A stretch of DNA of 64,000 bases, taken from NCBI RefSeq assembly GCF_014211915.1, contig NZ_CP060039.1, positions 682,001 to 746,000 of the forward strand, written 5' to 3'. Both the position numbers and the translations under genes were made by a program. Positions 58,813 through 64,000 of the stretch are shown here, piece after piece. Every line of letters starts with the position of its first letter. The first letter of the stretch is position 1. This DNA comes from Burkholderia cenocepacia (GTDB lineage Bacteria; Pseudomonadota; Gammaproteobacteria; Burkholderiales; Burkholderiaceae). The notes beneath the pieces were generated by a model. The model was not told where the DNA came from, searched no databases, and saw only the letters and a list, made by a program, of their open reading frames with translations.

Positions 58813-59623
58813 ACGGATCATCGATCAGGCCGAAGGGCTGCGGCGCCTGCTCGCCGGGCGCGCGTCGCGCATCGTCGCGGTGACGGGTGGGCCGGCGGGC
58901 GTCGGCTGCACGTCCACCGTGGTGAATCTCGCGGCGGCGCTCGCGTCGCTCGGCAAGGACGTGCTCGTCGTCGACGAGCGCGCCGACGTGCATTCGGCCA
59001 GCGCGACGCTCGCCGGCGCGTGGCTGCGCGACGGCGAACGCACGCGGGTGGCGGCCGGCTTCGGCCTGTGCGGCGCCGCGCGGCTCGCGCGCGCCGGCTA
59101 CAGCGACGCGCAACTGAGCGACTTCATCGACGGCCCGGCCGACATCGTCCTCGTCGACGCGCAGCTCGGCGCCGACGGGTCGTTCTCGGCGCTCGCGCGC
59201 GAAGCGCACGACGTGCTGGTCGTCACGCGGGTCGCCGCGCAGGCGATCACCGAGGCGTACGCGTGCATGAAGCGGCTGCATTTCGCGCACGCGTTCGCGC
59301 AGTTCCGCGTGCTGACCAATCAGGTCGGCAGCCACGCGGACGCGAAGACGGCCTTCGACAACCTCGCGGGCGTCGCGAGCCGCTACCTGACCGTATCGAT
59401 CGCCGATGCGGGCTGCGTGAGCGCCGATCCGCTCGTCGAGCACGCCCGCGAACTGATGCATGCGGTGGTCGACGCGTTCCCGTCGTCGCCCGCCGCGCGC
59501 GATTACCGGCAGATTGCCGCCGACCTGTTGTACTGGCCGATGCGCCCGCGTTCGGGTGCGGGCCGCGCAGTCCACGCCGGCGGCAAGCCGTCGTATGAGG
59601 CGGGCGCGGCACACGCCGCGTGA
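58805..59623 (+). CDS. flhG: MinD/ParA-like flagellar number regulator FlhG (FleN), degenerate P-loop
   Basis: FlhG normally limits flagellar number and acts with FlhF. This 272-residue copy keeps the MinD fold order (VVNLAAALASLGKDVLVVDE, then LVDAQLG and VLTNQVGSHADAKTAF). Its Walker A reads VTGGPAGVGCTSTVVNLAA instead of KGGVGKT, so both the signature and the catalytic-type lysines are lost. It may bind nucleotide weakly or act as a non-hydrolysing partner. The start is TTG at 58805, overlapping flhF. fliA follows. Confidence 0.93.
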   Translation: MDKRIIDQAEGLRRLLAGRASRIVAVTGGPAGVGCTSTVVNLAAALASLGKDVLVVDERADVHSASATLAGAWLRDGERTRVAAGFGLCGAARLARAGYSDAQLSDFIDGPADIVLVDAQLGADGSFSALAREAHDVLVVTRVAAQAITEAYACMKRLHFAHAFAQFRVLTNQVGSHADAKTAFDNLAGVASRYLTVSIADAGCVSADPLVEHARELMHAVVDAFPSSPAARDYRQIAADLLYWPMRPRSGAGRAVHAGGKPSYEAGAAHAA

Positions 59624-59648
59624 GCGCCACCCGAAGGAGAGAGCCACG

Positions 59649-60380
59649 ATGTACAACGCTCAAGGAAAGATGTCCCAGGCCGACGTGCTCGCGCAATACG
59701 CGCCGCTCGTGCGCCGCCTCGGGCTGCAGCTCGTCGCGAAGATGCCGGCGAGCGTCGATCTCGACGACCTGATCCAGGCCGGCATGATCGGCCTGATGGA
59801 CGCGGCCGGCCGCTACAAGGAAGACCAGGGCGCGCAGTTCGAGACCTACGCGACGCAGCGCATCCGCGGCGCGATGCTCGACGAGCTGCGCAGCAACGAC
59901 TGGCTGCCGCGCAGCCTGCGCAAGACGTCGCGCGAGGTCGAGCACGCGGTGCACCAGGTCGAGCAGCACCTCGGCCGCTCGGCGAGCGAGACCGAGATCG
60001 CGCAGCACCTGAACATGCCGCTCGACGAATACCAGGGGATGCTGCAGGACCTGCACGGCAGCCAGCTCATCTATTACGAGGATTTCGACCGCGCGGCCGA
60101 TGACGAGCCGTTCCTCGACCGCTATCGCGTCGATCACGCCGATCCGTTGTCGGCGCTGCTCGACGACCACCTGCGCGAGGCGCTCGTCGAGGCGATCGAG
60201 CGGCTGCCGGAGCGCGAGAAGCTGCTGATGTCGCTGTACTACGAACGGGGTCTGAATCTGCGCGAGATCGGCGCGGTGCTCGAAGTGAGCGAATCGCGCG
60301 TGTGCCAGCTGCACAGTCAGGCCGTCGCACGCCTGCGCGCGCGGCTGCGCGAGCAGGCGTGGGTCGGCGCGGAGTCCTGA
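59649..60380 (+). CDS. fliA: Flagellar sigma factor FliA (sigma-28)
   Basis: Directs RNA polymerase to class III flagellar promoters such as those of fliC and motA. The 243-residue product has region 2 (VDLDDLIQAGMIGLMDAAGRY) and region 3 (PRSLRKTSREVEHAVHQVEQ). Region 4 carries the helix-turn-helix EIGAVLEVSESRVCQLHSQ. GGAGAG precedes the ATG at 59649. It is last in the flhBAFG-fliA block. Confidence 0.98.
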   Translation: MYNAQGKMSQADVLAQYAPLVRRLGLQLVAKMPASVDLDDLIQAGMIGLMDAAGRYKEDQGAQFETYATQRIRGAMLDELRSNDWLPRSLRKTSREVEHAVHQVEQHLGRSASETEIAQHLNMPLDEYQGMLQDLHGSQLIYYEDFDRAADDEPFLDRYRVDHADPLSALLDDHLREALVEAIERLPEREKLLMSLYYERGLNLREIGAVLEVSESRVCQLHSQAVARLRARLREQAWVGAES

Positions 60381-60480
60381 CCCGAAGAAGTCCCGACCCT
60401 TTGCCGACGGCCGCGCGCGCCGGCGCCGCGCGCGTCGCGCGCCTACGCGTCGTCCTTGCGCATTTCGCGCGCCGATTTGC

Positions 60481-60486
60481 TACAAT
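60481..60486 (+). promoter_or_regulatory. -10 box of the ahcY promoter
   Basis: TACAAT lies 11 bases upstream of the riboswitch. A TTGCGC about 19 bases further up may be the -35, with longer than ideal spacing. Confidence 0.5.
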
Positions 60487-60497
60487 CCCCTCCGTTT

Positions 60498-60613
60498 TCC
60501 GAGGAGCGTTGCGACGGACCATCCGTGTCCGCCAGGCTCGGAGAGCTTCACCAAGCAGCCGTGCGGCGATTTTTTCGCGCCGGCCCCGCTTCCTGAACGG
60601 CGCTCACGTCACC
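60498..60613 (+). promoter_or_regulatory. SAH (S-adenosylhomocysteine) riboswitch upstream of ahcY
   Basis: The core blocks of the SAH aptamer are present: CCGAGGAGCGTTGCGAC, then GCCAGGCTCGG, which pairs back to CCGAGG, and further on GGCGCTCAC, which can pair with GAGCG for the pseudoknot. It lies directly before ahcY. High SAH should raise expression of the SAH hydrolase, the known logic for this riboswitch in betaproteobacteria. Confidence 0.95.
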
Positions 60614-60644
60614 AATCTAGAAACTTTTTAGAAAGGAGGGCGTG

Positions 60645-62063
<1,419 letters not shown>

Positions 62064-62077
62064 TGTACTGATGCGCT

Positions 62078-62120
62078 GCCGCCGCGCCGCGCGCCCGTTG
62101 CGGGCGCACGGCGCGGCGGC
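62078..62120 (+). terminator. Long stem-loop between ahcY and the holin-like gene
   Basis: GCCGCCGCGCCG pairs perfectly with CGGCGCGGCGGC; a C/A mismatch and GCGCCCG/CGGGCGC with a TTG loop extend it to 19 pairs. No T-run follows, so partial termination or 3'-end protection of ahcY mRNA is likely. Confidence 0.5.
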
Positions 62121-62162
62121 GCTCACCGATCGTACCGATCGACAACCGAACCGGAGCCCTCC

Positions 62163-62516
62163 ATGAGCGTCATCCTCACCTGGGTCATCAACGCGCTGGC
62201 GCTGCTGATCATCACGTACCTCGTGCCGTCGATCCACATCAAGAGCTTCGGCACCGCGCTGATCATCGCGGTCGTGCTCGGGCTGATCAACACGGTGATC
62301 CGGCCGGTGCTGATCCTGCTGACGCTGCCCGTCACGATCGTCACGCTCGGGGTGTTCATCCTCGTCGTGAACGCGCTGTGCTTCTGGTTCGCGTCGTCGC
62401 TGCTGAAGGGCTTCGAGGTGTCGGGGTTCTGGTCCGCGTTCTTCGGTTCGATCCTGTACAGCATCGTGTCGTGGCTGCTGTCCGCCCTGATCTTCGGCCA
62501 GCGCGACATCGGCTGA
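62163..62516 (+). CDS. Phage holin family 4-like (YvlD-type) membrane protein
   Basis: A 117-residue inner-membrane protein with four helices: ILTWVINALALLIITYLVP, ALIIAVVLGLINTVI, ITLGVFILVVNALCFWFAS in approximate form, and SIVSWLLSALIF. It matches the Phage_holin_4_2 family found in bacterial genomes, not a true phage gene. The function is unknown. Conserved next to ahcY and metF in Burkholderia, it is likely part of their transcription unit. Confidence 0.9.
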   Translation: MSVILTWVINALALLIITYLVPSIHIKSFGTALIIAVVLGLINTVIRPVLILLTLPVTIVTLGVFILVVNALCFWFASSLLKGFEVSGFWSAFFGSILYSIVSWLLSALIFGQRDIG

Positions 62517-62550
62517 GGGCCGGCGGGCGCAGGCCCAACCCCATCGAATC

Positions 62551-63381
62551 ATGAAACCGATCGAACTCTCGTTTGAATTCTTCCCGCCGAAGACGGCGGA
62601 CGGCGTCGAAAAGCTGCGCGCCACGCGCGCGCAGCTGCTGCCGCTGAAGCCGAAATTCGTCTCCGTGACGTTCGGCGCCGGCGGCTCGACGCAGCAGGGC
62701 ACGCTCGATACCGTGCTCGACATGCAGAAGGACGGCCTCGAGGCCGCGCCGCACCTGTCATGCATCGGCTCGTCGCGCGACAGCCTGCGCGCGATCCTCG
62801 ACCAGTACCGCTCGCACGGCATCCGGCACATCGTCGCGCTGCGCGGCGACCTGCCGTCTGGGATGGGCGAGGTCGGCGAGCTGCGCTACGCGTCCGAGCT
62901 CGTCAGCTTCATCCGCGCCGAGCATGGCGACTGGTTCCACATCGAGGTTGCCGGCTATCCGGAGTACCACCCGCAATCGCGCTCGCCGAAGGCCGATCTC
63001 GAGAATTTCGCGCGCAAGGTGAAAGCCGGCGCGAATTCCGCGATCACGCAGTACTTCTTCAACGCGGACGCGTATTTCCGCTTCGTCGACGATGCGCGCA
63101 AGCTGGGGGTGGACGTGCCGATCGTGCCGGGCATCATGCCGATCACGAACTTCTCGCAGCTGATGCGCTTCTCCGAGATGTGCGGCGCCGAAGTGCCGCG
63201 CTGGGTCGCGCGCCGGCTCGAGAGCTTCGGCGACGATCGCGAGTCGATCCGCGCGTTCGGCGCGGACGTCGTCACGAGCCTGTGCCAGCGCCTGATCGAC
63301 GCGGGCGTGCCGGGGCTGCATTTCTACACGCTGAACGCGGCGACCGCCACGCGGACGATCTGCGAACGGCTCGCGATGTAA
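62551..63381 (+). CDS. metF: Methylenetetrahydrofolate reductase
   Basis: Reduces 5,10-methylene-THF to 5-methyl-THF with FAD, feeding methionine synthesis. The 276-residue barrel has IELSFEFFPPKTADGVEKL, FVSVTFGAGGSTQQGTL, HIVALRGDLP and ITQYFFNADAYFRFVDD, all family motifs. With ahcY upstream it forms the homocysteine-methionine recycling pair. It ends in a strong terminator. Confidence 0.97.
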   Translation: MKPIELSFEFFPPKTADGVEKLRATRAQLLPLKPKFVSVTFGAGGSTQQGTLDTVLDMQKDGLEAAPHLSCIGSSRDSLRAILDQYRSHGIRHIVALRGDLPSGMGEVGELRYASELVSFIRAEHGDWFHIEVAGYPEYHPQSRSPKADLENFARKVKAGANSAITQYFFNADAYFRFVDDARKLGVDVPIVPGIMPITNFSQLMRFSEMCGAEVPRWVARRLESFGDDRESIRAFGADVVTSLCQRLIDAGVPGLHFYTLNAATATRTICERLAM

Positions 63382-63407
63382 GCGTCGTCACGCAATTGCA
63401 TGCGTGA

Positions 63408-63441
63408 AAGCCCCGCCGGTTTGCGCCGGCGGGGCTTTTTT
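63408..63441. terminator. Bidirectional terminator after metF
   Basis: AAAGCCCCGCCGG and CCGGCGGGGCTTT form a 13-pair stem with a six-base loop and T/A-rich flanks. It serves metF and the convergent amidase gene. Confidence 0.92.
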
Positions 63442-63483
63442 ATCGTGAAGCGCCGCGCATGCCGCGTGGCGAAAGCCGCTGAA

Positions 63484-64000
63484 TCAGCGCTGCGCCTGCA
63501 TCAGCGGCGGGCGGCGGTCGAACCACGGCCGCGCCTGTTCGAGCTGCCGCGCGAGTCGAAGCAGCAACGCTTCGTCCGCGTGGCGCGCGGCGAACTGCAC
63601 GCCGATCGGCAGCCCGCGCGCGTTCCAGTACAGCGGCACCGACATCGCCGGCTGGCCGGTCAGGTTGAACAGCTCGGTGCAGCCGGCCCACGCGAACGCC
63701 TTCTCCGACGACTTCGCGAGCATCTCCTTCAGCAGCGGCTTCACCGGCAACGCGGCGACCAGCTTCATCTGCGCGGATTCGAACGGCGTCGGCTGCAGTT
63801 CGCCGATCTTCACCGGCGGCCCCGCGAGCGAGGCGCACAGGATCGCGTCGTAACGCGACACGAGACCGGCGACCTGCACGGTGAGCTGGCGTTGCCATTC
63901 GAGCACGTCGGGCAGGCGCGTGCGCGCGAGCCGCCGGCCGACCACGGCCATCGCCCAGGTCGCGGCCTCGAATTCGCCGCGCCGCGGCGTGCGGCCGGTC
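63484..64000 (-). CDS. Amidase family protein, C-terminal part, cut by window edge
   Basis: The frame is open to the window end. The visible 171 residues are the C terminus of an amidase-signature enzyme. FNLTGQPAMSVPLYWNARGL and PIGVQFAARHADEALLLRLARQLEQ in sequence are the typical end of GatA/AtzF-like amidases. The Ser-cisSer-Lys triad lies outside the window. The substrate is unknown. The apparent Met at 63951 is internal, since the reading continues upstream as TGRTPRRGEFEAATWA. Confidence 0.93.
   Translation of the reverse strand, partial: TGRTPRRGEFEAATWAMAVVGRRLARTRLPDVLEWQRQLTVQVAGLVSRYDAILCASLAGPPVKIGELQPTPFESAQMKLVAALPVKPLLKEMLAKSSEKAFAWAGCTELFNLTGQPAMSVPLYWNARGLPIGVQFAARHADEALLLRLARQLEQARPWFDRRPPLMQAQR

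Noticed and set aside
62163..62516. Phage remnant suggested by the holin-like gene
   Set aside because: The family is widespread in bacterial chromosomes and the neighbours are conserved metabolic genes.

Overview
This looks like a stretch of the primary chromosome of a Burkholderia species, most likely of the Burkholderia cepacia complex. The basis is the very high GC, the betaproteobacterial order of the mot-che-flhBAFG-fliA block, the SAH riboswitch in front of ahcY, and close family resemblance of nearly every product. No phage, insertion sequence, integrase or CRISPR array was seen. The content is mostly core metabolism plus one large motility region.

Left part (1-13,000): minus-strand glycine metabolism, with a tandem glycine riboswitch followed by gcvT-gcvH-gcvP, then an exported alginate-lyase-like protein and the start of sdaA (L-serine deaminase). 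A small lipoprotein, a Gfo/Idh/MocA oxidoreductase and an SGNH hydrolase follow, with a compound tandem-repeat tract between the last two. Then come the Rep helicase, a di-heme cytochrome c with a disrupted N terminus, and a tRNA-Arg(CCG).

Centre (13,000-38,300): a TIGR04222-type membrane protein and a TPR/GT9 glycosyltransferase face a seven-gene minus-strand cluster: methyltransferase, PhyH dioxygenase, GNAT, PLP-fold protein, WbqC, DegT aminotransferase and TPR-OGT. That cluster sits directly downstream of fliC-fliD-fliT and has visibly lower GC in parts. It is best read as a flagellin glycosylation locus that makes and attaches a modified aminosugar. Further right are a solitary rpsU, a TonB receptor and a PepSY protein around a Fur-like box, tag, a BadF-type kinase, a HAD phosphatase, aqpZ, an H-NS protein and a GT4 glycosyltransferase.

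Right part (38,300-60,400): the flagellar and chemotaxis regulon. It runs flhDC, then motAB-cheY-like-cheA-cheW-MCP-cheR-cheD-cheB-cheY-cheZ from a sigma-28 promoter, a DUF2844/DUF3443/VOC interlude, and flhB-flhA-flhF-flhG-fliA. FlhDC and FliA drive the hierarchy, and convincing sigma-28 promoters precede both fliC and motA. The window ends with the methyl cycle (SAH riboswitch, ahcY, a holin-like membrane protein, metF) and the C-terminal part of an amidase.

Three genes (cytochrome c, TIGR04222 protein, PepSY protein) are each broken by what looks like one missing base in a run of G or C. That pattern suggests assembly error as much as biology.
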